Of a stretch of DNA of 64,000 nt, positions 49,247 to 60,520 are shown in pieces. The notes under the pieces are model-generated. The model did no database searches. It was given only the letters and a program-made list of their open reading frames with translations, and had not been told where the DNA came from. The stretch spans positions 28,804,372 through 28,868,371 of the forward strand of contig NC_034009.1 in NCBI RefSeq assembly GCF_000346465.2, in the 5' to 3' direction. Both the position numbers and the translations under genes were made by a program. Within the stretch, counting starts at the first letter, position 1; the number at the start of each line of letters is the position of its first letter. Origin of the DNA: Prunus persica. Lineage: Eukaryota > Streptophyta > Magnoliopsida > Rosales > Rosaceae.

Positions 49247-50659
49247 TCTCAAACCTCTGCAATTTCAGATTTTAGATTCACCTCTCTCCCTCTTCCTTCT
49301 TGTTCCTCCTGCTTCTTTTCGATTTTCAGTTGGGCCTCTATGCGTCTATATATGAGAGAGAGCTTACAGGGGGTGTATTTAATTAAGAATTTTAAATAAT
49401 ATAAAAAAGTTTTGTGGTATTTTATTAAGATTATTGGAATTTTGAAAAGAAAGTGACCAAATCAAATGGTATTCAATTAAGACTTTAAACAAAGTAACAA
49501 AAAGTCTTACGGTATTCAAAATCTTGCTAATTTCAAAGAATTTTTTAAAATGTGGAATTATATGGAATTTTTTTATTAAGAAGTATAAATACCAAACTCT
49601 ATCTCAGATAGGATTACCGTGGTATCTTTGTTTGAACGGAGAGAAGCTACATATTGAAGGTTGCAATGAGACCCCTATAAATCTTGCAAAATAATAAGAG
49701 CTAAATAAGGAAAATGTGGAAAATCCATTTGGTCCTTTTTTATATATGAGAAAATCCATTTCATCCATTCAAATCTTATAAATTCTATGATATAATTTTT
49801 TTAAATTCATAATTAAAAATTCTTGATTTATAGAAATTTATAAATAAAATTGTATAAGTAATTACATTTTTCTTAATTTCACTAGACATTTTTTTATCCC
49901 TAATAGGTTTTTAGACTCTCCCTGCTAGGACTAGGAAAACCGCACTGCCCCAATACTTTTATTATTATTAAAAAAAATTATAAGCCCATTCTTTTTTAAT
50001 ACATAGCAATATTGAGGGAGGCGGATTTCGTATTTGAAAATCTCTGATGTAAGAGTAATTGTTTTTAATCATTTGAGCTACACAACCCCTTATTATTCTT
50101 AAAAATAATAATAAAAATTAGTATTGGGTGTTGAAATCAATTCTTGGGTGCATTTAGAAAAGCTATTATCAAAGTCTTGCAAGAATAATCATTATCAAAG
50201 CTTGGGCTTCTCTCCATTTCTACAATAAGGAGTTTAGAGTGAGGAACTTATTTAAGGGGTTCAATCCCACCATTAAACCACTTAAAATGTTTAAGTCTAT
50301 TAATTTTCCCACATTTATTGATGGTGGGATTGAATGTCTCAAAAAAGCTCCTCACTCTAAACTCCTCATTATAGTCTTTCCGGGATATTAAAACCCCAAC
50401 TTAACAAATCCCATGAATCTCTTTAACTTTCTGCATTATTCAACAAGACAATGGAGACCAAAAAAAAAAAGACAAGACATTGATTCCCACCAATTTCAAT
50501 GACATACATCTACTAAAAATTTGTAAATGTCATTTGAAATCCGTACATAAATCTCTCAATCAAAATAATATGCATATTCTCTCCCCAATACTTGTGAATT
50601 TTTTTAAACAACAGTGGGCTAGTTTCCTCAGCGGCTATTGTCTCGCTTATTCAAAATTG
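49247..50659. other. RRM gene promoter and flank of the duplicated block
   Basis: The promoter side (49247-49900) is AT-rich. 49990-50659 is homologous to 57790-58197 plus 62865-63008 and represents the 5' flank of the duplicated cytochrome b5 block. It holds a MITE absent from the second block. Confidence 0.6.
50223..50371. mobile_element. MITE with GGAGTTTAGAGTGAGGA inverted ends (149 bp)
   Basis: The left end CAATAAGGAGTTTAGAGTGA and the right end (reverse complement TAATGAGGAGTTTAGAGTGA) pair, as do inner arms around GGTTCAATCCCACCAT. TA flanks each side. The paralogous sequence near 58070-58095 lacks it, giving an empty site. Confidence 0.75.
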
Positions 50660-50671
50660 TGAGGACTTTCC

Positions 50672-51577
50672 TTTTTTTTTTTTTGTTGATAAAAAGCGAC
50701 AGTAATTTATCGATAACACATAAAAAAGTACAGAGTAATCGCAATACTAAATATGAGTACAACATCTCCAGTGACCAAACAAAAAGATAAATTGGTTTGA
50801 TCTGGAGAGAATTACGTATGCCAGAAAAACTTAAAAACTCCAATTTGGCAGACAAGAACTATCTGTAACCTACAATACAAATCCACCGCGCAACGGCAGT
50901 AACGATGAATCTACATCGAAAAGTCGAACACGAAATACATACAATAGCAAACTCCTATTGAGTTTCTGAGAATTATTAGACTAAAAAAAACACAGAAACA
51001 AGGACACCGCACCACTTCCTCTCTAGCAAACCAAAGAGACTCATAGCACCAACATGACTAACCTCTTATTTTGCACAGGCTAAACCCGATCCCACACAAA
51101 CCAGCAACAATCACTTTTCCAACTCCAAACACTAAATTGGAGCGAATTCCATATGCGTGGACCAAAAGCTGCAACAAAATCATGGCGTCTACGGTAGATT
51201 GCAATATTTGCGTAAAAAACACAACGAAAACCAAAGAGAAAAGCTGGGTCGACAACACCACAACGCAACCATCCCAATGACAGCAAGACACATCCATGAA
51301 CAACAAAAGTCACCAAGGACCTACAACAGAAAACACATAAACAAACAAACAAACAAAATACAAGATCCAGATAGATCTGGGCAAAAGGACCGAAAATCCA
51401 GACAAATCTAGGGAGAGAATAGAAGAGGGGAAGAAAACTAGGAAAGGAGAAAGGGAGATGAGGAGAGAAAGATGGAAGATGGGGAAGCCGCCCACCCCCA
51501 AAGGGGGGATGGGAGGGCGTTGTGCGGCGGCTGCAATGTGGAGTCTTAATATGAAATGTGAACGAGTGGAAAAAAAC
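50672..51577 (-). mobile_element. LINE-like or other poly(A) retroposon, non-autonomous
   Basis: Flanked by identical 12-bp TGAGGACTTTCC at 50660-50671 and 51578-51589, and by a run of 13 T at its left edge, that is, a poly(A) tail on the minus strand after TTTATCAAC. The minus-strand 5' end is GC-rich (GCAGCCGCCGCACAACGCCC), like the 5' ends of plant L1 elements. About 0.9 kb long, with one 177-codon minus-strand frame that is hydrophobic and pyrimidine-driven with no recognisable domain. No endonuclease or reverse transcriptase was seen, so it is either an internally deleted LINE or a retroposed transcript. Confidence 0.7.
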
Positions 51578-51700
51578 TGAGGACTTTCCTTTTGAGTGGT
51601 AACAAATGGGCAAAATTGTATTGAATCACTTCTAGCGCAAGTACAAGAAGCCAACAACCACAGAGATGCCAACAACGGCCACAGGAACAGCCCAGTATTG

Positions 51701-51738
51701 CTTCGTCAAGTCCTTGATCTTCTGAGGATAATCAACTG
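51701..51738. repeat. 38-bp flanking duplication, left copy
   Basis: CTTCGTCAAGTCCTTGATCT and the following 18 bases match 53461-53498 with two differences. Confidence 0.85.
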
Positions 51739-53460
51739 CTTGACATTCACAACCATTACCATTCATTTGGTAATTGAGCTGAAGGAAGTGCAATTAATAA
51801 TTGCTTTGATCTTAAAATCCATGAAGAAAACTCTAGAATTATCCAAACCCAGAAAAGATTCCTCATTTTTCCATTTCCGCTCATTTGGGATTTCCATTTG
51901 AATTAAGGAGCAAAGGAACCACATGGTTTTGAATTAAAAGACTGGGTTATCAACAGAGAGATAGAGAGAGAACCTGGGTAAGAGGAGAAAGTGAGTGAAA
52001 GAAAGAGACGCCATCGACAGAGCTACCAAGAGCTCAACTTCTTCGTTGCCCAAGTAATATCAACTATTGGGCGTTGCTATTAAGCCATGAGATAAGTGTG
52101 TGGGTTTTAAGGGTTGCAACTTGGAAATGTGTCTTCACTGTCAGTGGTAAACAAGTCCAAGAGCTTAGCGGGAGAGGACATAGGATGAGAACTTTGCAGC
52201 CGTGCAGGTAAAAACACCAAACGGCGCCGTATCGTCCCCACTAATTAGGCTTCAGTCATCTTTAGACCGTTTTATTTTAGTTCTCCAACTTGTCCTATAG
52301 CTTCCATTCCATGTCTAAATATTTGTTTAACGTTGGATTGCAAATGATTTTTGAATCGTTTTAACGAACTGTATCTAACTTAAAGCCTCTTCTAACACAC
52401 ATAATAAACACATGGAATGGAAACCATGAAAAACAAACACCCAAAAACCCCTTCAAGAGTTCTATAGAAGGATAACTCATCATTTATCTCATTAAGAATC
52501 TGGTATTTGTTTCGTTAGCAAAAAGTTTTACAAGGGAGCTTGACAAATTACAAGGATTTGACATTTTCCTCTCATAATTTTCACTTGGGAAGCAGTGAAA
52601 CTAGTCATTTTGTTTCAAAACTTCTGCTTCAGCCCTTGCTATGGGTCATCCTTCATCTCGCTTTCTGTCTTCTTTTTCCTGTGTAACTCTTCCGCAGCCT
52701 GCATGGCAGCCCAGTTCTCAGCCTGAATACGCTTACATTTCCTCTTCTTGTTGCAGCCTCTCAAACCATGTGTCTGCATCTGCCCAGACTGTAATGGAAC
52801 AAGGAAAGAAGTTATTACGCATCCATTAAATTTCAACCTCGATGCAAATGCAGCTTACCTTCAAAGAATGAAGGATTTAAGTAATTCAAGTTTAGTGCAA
52901 GACCAAAGTGAAGTTTTGGTCAAAGGTGGTCTGGCTTCATCTTCAAAGATGTTATTCAATTGTTTCAAATTCAATCTTATCTATCTTTTTCTATCAACCT
53001 TACCTATAGGAGTTGCATTCTTCTGTTGCTAAATTTTCTTAACTTCAACCAACCAAAGCTACTTCTATCACATTAATGTACAAATTTCCTTTACTAACCA
53101 AACCAATGATACTAGGAAATTTCCAGAGTTTATCAATGACTCTAAGAAGGAACCTAAGCCTATTTGATTGCATACCCAGATTTAATCCTAAAACCCTAAA
53201 CCCCAAAAGTCCAAACCAAGATCGAAAAAACCCATACCCACTTAAAACAAGAACAAACAGAGCACCAATAACAAACCCTAACCAAAATTCACACCAATAC
53301 TACAAAATCAAACACCCCAATTAATCAATAAACCAAACCCATCTAAACAAATCAAGCTAACAATCAAATCCACACACACAAAACAAATAAGAAATTTAAT
53401 AATAATAATAATAATGTAAAGAGAGGAGGTGGAGTAAAAGGGGAAAAAGGATGTACTGGG
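51739..53460 (-). repeat. Segmental duplicate of the FLN2-RRM gene interval (source about 47093-48947)
   Basis: Collinear with the source by eye throughout. It contains a copy of FLN2 exon 1 (51974-52014, ATG retained, no later FLN2 exons), the FLN2 promoter, and RRM-gene exon 2 (52601-52788, now with a stop after WFERLQQEEEM). It also holds most of the RRM intron, up to the exon 1 boundary. Several small indels distinguish it from the source, so it is not brand new. It is flanked by near-identical 38-bp cytochrome b5 sequence. Confidence 0.9.
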
Positions 53461-53498
53461 CTTTGTCAAGTCCTTGATCTTCTGAAGATAATCAACTG
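53461..53498. repeat. 38-bp flanking duplication, right copy
   Basis: CTTTGTCAAGTCCTTGATCT and the following 18 bases; see 51701-51738. Confidence 0.85.
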
Positions 53499-53821
53499 GT
53501 TGATTCTTAGAGGTTATACCGAGTTCCGGGATAGCTGAGGAAGTGGTGTCAAGCTCCCTTGCAGTATTGCTATCCCCAGCATCTTCAAAATCTTAAGTGG
53601 CATCTCTTCCTTTAATGAAATTAAATCAACAAGTCATATCAAGATTTTGTATTTGTATCTACATTGTTGTTTTAGAAGGTTATCTGAAACAAATTCTTCA
53701 CAGTGCAATCAAATAAATCGGGATATTATCCAAAAAGGAAGCTTAAAACTATACCAGTTGCAGCAAGGACTACTTCGTCTCCACCAGGGCGATTGTCCAA
53801 GTATGATGACACAGCGTACAC

Positions 53822-54632
53822 CTGGGATTAACAAATGCACTAACATGTAAATATGGGAGGAGACAGATGAATAAGGTCTATGACAACTTACAGTTATCCA
53901 TAGTGAAATCAAACAGAGAAATCAAACAAGTAATGAAAAAGTAAAGTCAAAAGTCATGGTATACACAATCAAACTGATCCCTTGAAAACAGATTTCACAT
54001 TGGGAAATCAAGACATTATTCGGATGATAAGAAAACCTCCGATATTGATTGACTATCATCATTCTGAGGATCTGCATATATTCCAAAATTTGGATAGTTA
54101 AGAGAGCAAAGACACCAAGATACTGACCAAATCCCAGAGAGAAGCCACATGGAAATTTATAAATACCAAAGCACAGTAAGCCAGCAACAAGTGGATATTT
54201 ATGCTTATTAACCAGTTACAACATTAATAGAACACAACAAGCATAATAATCTATATGCTTATAGTATGAGGACTATTCATATGCAATCTAAATATGGTCA
54301 TGAAAGCTGTTAAGAAACTTGCAAGATAGCAAAACCAACACACATACAGATCAACCCTGATGACAATCTACCCAGATTATATAAGTAGATGACAATCAAT
54401 ATTTAGTTTAGGAGGAAAATTCTCATCCCAACCATCTTCCATTAGAATTTCAAAGTCAGTATGCTTCAATCCAAATGCAACAACTATCAGAATATTAGGA
54501 TAGGTACTAGCACTGCAACCATCTCAATAAATAAGCAAATCTAAACAAAGAATTTATAAATGATAATCAGTCAAAACACTAAACAACTAGCAAATCTGAA
54601 GTCATCTAAGGCAAATTACTGTTGATCAACAT
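53822..54632. other. Cytochrome b5 pseudogene intron remnant and spacer
   Basis: 53822-54290 is similar to the intron of the intact cytochrome b5 gene (63512-64000). Beyond it no feature is seen before the RGP pseudogene. Confidence 0.6.
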
Positions 54633-56241
54633 CTACTTTACTGGGGCATATACTTTTCCGTTAAGCTCATCCCAAGCTTCTACCCAAGTAACCATGGCAT
54701 CTGCCAGCTTAAGGAAGTATGGGTCAATCTTGCCAAGCTTAGCCTTGACTTGCTTTGACAGTTCGACGTAGCATTTCTGAACAGTAGTGCATTCTTTTGT
54801 AAGGACTGCAAACTGGAAGAAGGGGATCAGCTCTTCTTGCCAGAAGATACCATAGTACTCCTTTTTGAGGTTAACAGATTCCTGGCTTTGCTGTGCCATA
54901 TGTAGGGCAGACCAGTCTTGACGCCATATCCCAAATGGTCGCATATAACCTACAGGCATATCGATGCGATTTAAGTTTCATCCTCATGATGATCAAAATG
55001 TTCAAAGTAAATTGACAATCGATAAATCCAAATACTTCCATCATCAAGAAAGTAGAAGTTAATCATCACAAAGTAGAGACTATATTTCTGAGGTTATCAT
55101 CTCAACGTCTGTAGGTAGTGACAGGGATGTTGGCATATCCTGCCAAATTCTCTTAATAATCAAAACCCCAAGTTGATGTGACCCTAGAAACAACTTTCTA
55201 ATTCGATCTTATGATTCAAACATCTCTATGGAGACACCTTGGTTATAAATCCAACTAGAAAAAGAAATTTAAATATAAAAAATACAAAACCACCAAGGAA
55301 GAGTTGTTTATTTGATATAGAATAGACCTAACAAGCTCTCAACAGACATAAACAGGGTGTAAAAAATAGAAGCAATTCAAATTACCTTCATGCACCAGCC
55401 AGCCCACATATCACCATATCTTCCAATTGGCTGACCATCGCCCATGAGTCCAAAGTACATTGGTGGTCCAATCAGTTCACGGTTGAATGCCAAGTTCATA
55501 TCACACATAGGAAATAGAGTTCCCTTGGGTATGGTCAGAACTGCATCAACAAACCTGAAAATATTTAAGAAGAAATGAAGAGGCAATTAATCCAGTTTAA
55601 AAGGAAAAGAAAAGGGAAAAAGAAGCATACAATCAGTAATTTGGGATCACTATTTTATACCTAGTGTTCCTTTCTAGAGGATTAGCAAGCTGGGTGGGAG
55701 CATCATAGTCAGGGATGTTGAGCCAGAGGCCATGAGAAACAGCTGTAGGTACACCCCCACGGAGACTAAAAGGATATGTTGTTCGAGTGCATTGATCTCT
55801 TTCCCTGATGGGTCTTTGGCAACCTGTATAAAAAGATACAGATATGAGCACATATGAGATTATGAAAACAACAGATTGACAGAAATTGGGCAATTGTGAC
55901 AAACACAGATCAAAGCAATCTTCGTCAATGGTAAAGATGTACTTCTTCTTAGAGACCAAGTAGCAAATGCAGCGACAAGCAGAGTCCTTGAACGAAATGC
56001 AAGAGGCCTTGGGACCCAGAATGCGGCTGATGTCGTTTCGATTGTAGAGCTCACAGTCGAAGTCATCTGGGACCTTGATGGTCCTCGATGGGTCACCGTC
56101 CTGGACTATGATCAGGTGGTAGGGCTCAAAGTACGGCCTCCACCTCTCCAAGAAGTCCAGGTTACGAATTGCGGGGATCACAATGTCAAGCTCGGCCTTC
56201 AGGATTGGCGTAGGCTTGATGTCGACGAAAGCTCCTGCCAT
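54633..56241 (-). pseudogene. UDP-arabinopyranose mutase (RGP) pseudogene, copy 1
   Basis: Minus-strand exons 56241-55912, 55823-55661, 55554-55386 and 54949-54633 cover most of a reversibly glycosylated polypeptide: [110 protein letters not shown]. Four defects are seen. The exon 1 donor is GA instead of GT. Exon 2 lacks about 30 codons after EINALEQHI and resumes out of frame at PFSLRGG. Exon 4 is frameshifted between HSKARN and VNLKKEY. The substitution DDD to DED near the metal site is minor. Functional RGPs interconvert UDP-arabinopyranose and UDP-arabinofuranose at the Golgi for wall polysaccharides. Confidence 0.92.
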
Positions 56242-56532
56242 TGCTGTTGAAACGCAGAGAGAGCCTACAGTTTCAGAGAGATGCTCAGCAAACGCAAAAA
56301 GACACTGAGAATTGAGAAACGGATGAACTGGATTTGACTTCACCAAGAAAGTGGAGTTTGTCTTTTACTCTTGTTATAGCCGTTGCAATTGGAGGACAAA
56401 ATGCGGAAATCCTTAGGTACTTGCAAGCACCAAGTACATAGGGCAATTTCAAAATTTAAAATAGAAATTTAAGTAAAAACAAATCAAGCTGTTAAGGGCA
56501 ATCGAAGGTAACCAGTTACAACCCAATTGGTC

Positions 56533-57373
56533 TTAAAGGATATCCATGAACAGAGTCTGCGCCTTCTCTGTATGGATCATAAAGAGTGTTGAAAAATAGA
56601 GGAGTTGATAGATTTAGCCGGTTCTTATATTTTGTTCGAGTGCATTTATCTCTTTCCCAGATGGGTCTTTGGCAACCTGCATAAAGGATACAGATGTGAA
56701 CACATATGAGATTATGAAAATTTCAATAATAACAACAAGAATCACATATAATATTCTTAACAACATATACACTTGTTTTGAAATAAGACAAAACCCAGAT
56801 CAAACACAATATGCTTAACAATATACTAAACAACAGATGATTATATGCTCCAAATACAACAATCCCAATAAAAAAATCCCTCAGTTTTATCACCCAAAAC
56901 CCAAAAATTGACAAGTGTTAACAACAAACCCATTATTAACCCAGAACTCCATATCCTAAAAAACTTCAAGATCGGACCGATTGAACCCAAAACATTCAAC
57001 AAGTCCAAGCAATCACACATATAGAGAAAGAGAGGGAGCTTACAAAGCAATCGTCGCCAATGGTAAAGATGTACTTCTTCTTAGAGACCAAGTAGCCAAA
57101 GCAGCGGCAAGCAGAGTCCTTGAAGGAAATGCAAGAGGCCTGGGGACCCAGAATGCAGTTGATGTCGTTCCAATTGTAGAGCTCACAGTCGAAGCCATCT
57201 GGGACCTTGATGGTCCTCGACGGGTCACCGTCCTGGACTATGATCAGGTCGTAGGGCTCGAAGTACGGCTTCCACATCTCCAAGAAGTCCAGGTTTCGAA
57301 TCGTCGGGATCACAATATCAAGCTCGTTCTTCAAGATCGGCGTAGGATTGACATCGATCAAAGCTCCTGCCAT
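56533..57373 (-). pseudogene. RGP pseudogene, copy 2 (exon 1 and part of exon 2)
   Basis: Exon 1 (57373-57044, 110 codons, [20 protein letters not shown]... IFTIGDDCF) is open and has an intact GTAAGC donor. Exon 2 begins at 56676 with [15 protein letters not shown], loses one base soon after (ATAAGAACC), and can be followed in another frame through [12 protein letters not shown] to GGATATCCTTT near 56534, where homology stops. Exons 3 and 4 are absent. It lies directly upstream of copy 1 in the same direction. Confidence 0.88.
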
Positions 57374-57654
57374 TGCTGCTCAAAATGCAGAGAGAACCTT
57401 ACAGTGGCACTGTACTGAGAATTGAGAAACGGAGGAATTGGGTTCGCCTTTGTCTTTTGACTGTATTTATATCCGTTGCAAATTGCAATTGGAGGATAAA
57501 ATCGACTTTCAGTCAAATTGGTAGACGGAAATATCACGTTGGTTGCACGTGCAAGGGCAACTCAGTCAATTTCATAGTCTTGTAATCACATAAGCCCAAG
57601 CTAGGTTAATGGATTAGCGAATCCGAACTGGGCCAGCCCACAACCAAAATAAAA

Positions 57655-57765
57655 AGCGCACTGCTTCAGACTGGCTTGGTCCAGCGGTGTCTTCGCGTCC
57701 TTGAAGTCCCCAAATGGTACGAACGCCGCGTGCAGTATTGACTCATTCACCTCCTCGGCCAGCCT
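57655..57765 (-). pseudogene. RRM-gene exon 1 fragment
   Basis: Minus strand reads LAEEVNESILHAAFVPFGDF, then KDAKTPLDQASLKQ, a near copy of the N-terminal half of the RRM encoded at 49098-49204, cut at a poly(T) stretch (57766 onward) and lacking RNP1. It marks the start of the second tandem block. Confidence 0.9.
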
Positions 57766-58197
57766 TTTTTTTTTTTTCGTTTTTTCTTTTTTTTGATACA
57801 TAGCGAAATTCAGAGAGGCGGATTCTGGATTCGAAGATTTCGATTGTAAGGTAACTGCTTTTAAGTTTAACTGAGTTACAAACCCCTTACTCCCTTACTC
57901 ATCATCCCATTCTTAAAAGAAGAAAAAAAAGGTATTGGGTGTCGAGCTCAATTCTTGGGTGCGTTTAGAAAAGTTATCATCTTGCAAAATTTTGTGGTAT
58001 TGGGTGTGTTAGAAAATTAAGTACTTGTAGCCACCCAGCAAATTGTAGGACCATTATCAAAGCTTGGGCTTCTCTCCCTCTTCTCAGCAGGGTAATAAAA
58101 ACCCAACTTAACAATATTTCCATGAATTTCTTTAACTTTCTGCATTATTCAGTCAGACAATTGATTCCCAACAAGGAACAATTGCAATGACATACAT

Positions 58198-58478
58198 TGA
58201 CGGGTTTGGGATTCCTTATTAGTATAAGATTCTCAGATATTTAGGTTTGTTTTCTGTTTCAAATAAGTCCCTACTATGTAGGGAGACTTGTTTACTGTTT
58301 TTGACTCATTCCTTATGCACGTTACCTCGTTTCTGTTAGTGTGAATCGTGGGCTGTATTTCAGCTGTTTGTTAGTTCATGTAAGGCTATATAATAGCCAA
58401 AGGTTGCTGTTCAATAAGAAGTCATTCAGTCCAGTTCTTGCGTTTGAGTTATTTGCTTTCTTGTTCCTATTCTTAACA
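58198..58478 (+). repeat. Copia 5' LTR
   Basis: Starts TGACGGG and ends TTAACA; pairs with 62580-62859. Confidence 0.93.
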
Positions 58479-58526
58479 AACTGGTATCAGAGCCCCTACT
58501 AAGCCTAAGAAAAGAAGCCGCAGCTT

Positions 58527-59543
58527 TTGAGTGATTTCCAAACACACAGAGAGAGAGAGAAGAAGATAACCTCCCAAGGAAATTTTGTGCAACTATTCAT
58601 TCCACATTTTGATGGTCATTATGACCATTGGAGCATGCTTATGGAAAATTTTCTTCGAAACAAAGAGTATTGGAGTCTGATTGAAACCGGTTATGAAGAG
58701 CCGATGACAGGAGCACGACCTCTATCAGAAGGGTAGCAAAAAGAGTTAGAAGCATTGAACCTCATGGACCTCAAGGCCAAGAATAATATTTTCCAAGCGA
58801 TAGATAGAACTATTCTGGAGACAATCTTGGAGAATGATACATCAAAGAAGATCTGGGAGTCCATGAAAAAGAAATATGAAGGCAATGCTAGAGTGAAGCG
58901 CTCGACTCTTCAAGCCTTAAGAAGAGACTTTGAAACTCTCGAAATGAAGGTTGGTGAAACAATTACTGATTATTTTGCTAGAGTCATGTTAGTAGCAAAC
59001 AAGATGAGAGTGTATGGGGAGGCTATGACTGATGTTACGATTTGTGAGAAGATTCTTAGATCCTTCACCGACAAATTTAATTATATAGTCTGTTCAATTG
59101 AGGAGTCTATGGATATGGATGCACTCACTATTGATGAGCTTCAAAGCTCGCTCATTGTACATGAGCAAAAGTTTCACAGGAGCAGTGGCGTTGAGCAAGC
59201 TCTGAAGGTGACAACTGATGAAAGATTTGGAGGTAGAGGTCGTGGAAGAAGCAATTACAGAGGAAGAGGTCGTGGAAAAGGAGGTCAGGCATTCAACAAA
59301 GCTGAGGTGGAATGCTTCAAGTGTCACAATCTTGGACATTTCCAGTATGAGTGTCCAAAGTGGGATAAGGAGGCCAATTACACAGAAGTGAATGAAGAGG
59401 ATGAGATGCTTTTGATGTCATATGTTGAATCACATGAGGTGAAACGGAATGATGCATGGTTCCTTAACTCGGGGTGTTCCAATCATATGTGTGGAAATCG
59501 AGGTATGTTCACCAATCTAGATGAGAGCTTTCTATTCAGTTAA
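58527..59543 (+). pseudogene. Copia gag and protease region (broken)
   Basis: One frame runs from about 58527 with a TAG at 58734, then continues from 58737 to 59543. It carries the UBN2/gag-type region (KKIWESMKKKYEGN, LRRDFETLEMKVGETITDYF), an Arg/Gly-rich stretch, and a CCHC zinc knuckle CFKCHNLGHFQYECP. The protease core reads WFLNSGCSNHM, where the catalytic Asp of the usual D-S-G-x-S-x-H-M motif is Asn. The frame then shifts near 59535. Confidence 0.9.
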
Positions 59544-60520
59544 ATTGGGAAACAATAGTAGGATGAATGTGGTTGGAAAGGGAAATGTGAAGCTGATATT
59601 GAATGGAGTTAACCATGTTGTACATGAAGTGTACTATGTTCCAGAGCTCAAAAATAATCTCTTGAGCATAGGACAACTTCAAGAAAAAGGCTTGGCGATA
59701 TTGATTAAAGGAGGAGTCTGTAAAATCTATCATCCGATGAAAGGCTTGATTATTCAGACTGTGATGAGTGTAAATAGAATGTTTATACTACTAGCTCAGA
59801 CTCCAGTCCCTACAAATGCTCAGCCAGAAAGATGTCTTCATACAAGCTCTCAAGATCTCTCTTCCCTTTGGCATCGACGATATGGCCACTTGAGTTACAA
59901 AGGTTGGAGAACCTTGCAAAACAAAAAGATGGTTCATGGACTTCCTCAGTTTCAAGCTTCAAACACAACATGCACGGATTGCATTAATGGCAAACAGCAC
60001 CGAGATGACATACCAAAGATAAGTACGTGGAGAGCAAGTCAGCCATTAGAGCTCATTCATGCAGACATTTGCGGGCCTATTTCCCCTATATCCAATAGTG
60101 GCAAGAGGTACACATTATGGTTTATTGATGATTATAGTCGTAAATTATGGGTATATTTGTTGACAGCAAAGTGTGAGGCACTGAATTACTTCAAGCTTTT
60201 CAAAAAGATGGTGTAGAAATAGAAAGGATTGTTTGTCAAGTGCTTGCGAACAGATAGAGGAGGTGAATTCACTTCAAATAACTTCAATGATTTTTGCAAA
60301 CAAAGTGGAATCAAGAGACAATTAACCACTGCATATACACCACAACAAAACGGTGTAGCTGAAAGGAAAAATCGAACCATGATGAATATGGTCTGTTCCG
60401 TGTTGTTTGATAAGAAGATTCCGAAAACATTTTGGCCGAAGGCTGTGAATTGGACTTTCTATGTTCTGAATAGGTGCTCGACATTGGCAGTGAAGAATGT
60501 CACACCACAAGAGGCATGAA
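59536..60520 (+). pseudogene. Copia integrase region (broken)
   Basis: The frame shows ELKNNLLSIGQL (GAG-pre-integrase), the HHCC zinc finger SLWHRRYGHLS with CTDCINGKQ, then catalytic-core HADICGPI and WFIDDYSR. Stops at 60214-60222 interrupt it. It resumes with LFVKCLRTDRGGEF, YTPQQNGVAERKNRT (DDE-core Glu) and FWPKAVNWTFYVLNR, with a stop at 60517-60519. Further degraded sequence continues to about 60720. Confidence 0.9.

Larger units (their letters stand above)
51632..53821 (-). pseudogene. Cytochrome b5 pseudogene, split by an inserted segment
   Basis: Minus-strand pieces are 53821-53755 (exon with PGGDEVVLAA), 53609-53461 (GR DAT stop DFEDAG) and 51738-51632 (KIKDLTKQYWAV... tail anchor, ending LYLR stop). 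Compared with the intact gene at 63058-63511, both heme-ligand histidines are lost (HPGG reads RPGG; GHSN reads GDSN), a stop interrupts DAT/DFED, and the last two Lys codons are gone. A 1722-bp copy of the FLN2-RRM interval lies within the last exon. Sequence similarity to the intact gene's intron continues to about 54290. Confidence 0.9.

Noticed and set aside
51080..51613. A 177-codon minus-strand gene
   Set aside because: It lies within a poly(A)-type retroposon, is driven by pyrimidine-rich sequence, and shows no domain.
51974..52014. A second FLN2 gene
   Set aside because: Only exon 1 and promoter sequence are present in the copied segment; no later exon follows before the copied RRM exon.
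52601..52788. A second RRM/AtE1 gene
   Set aside because: Only exon 2 and intron were copied, the frame is stopped after WFERLQQEEEM, and exon 1 is missing.
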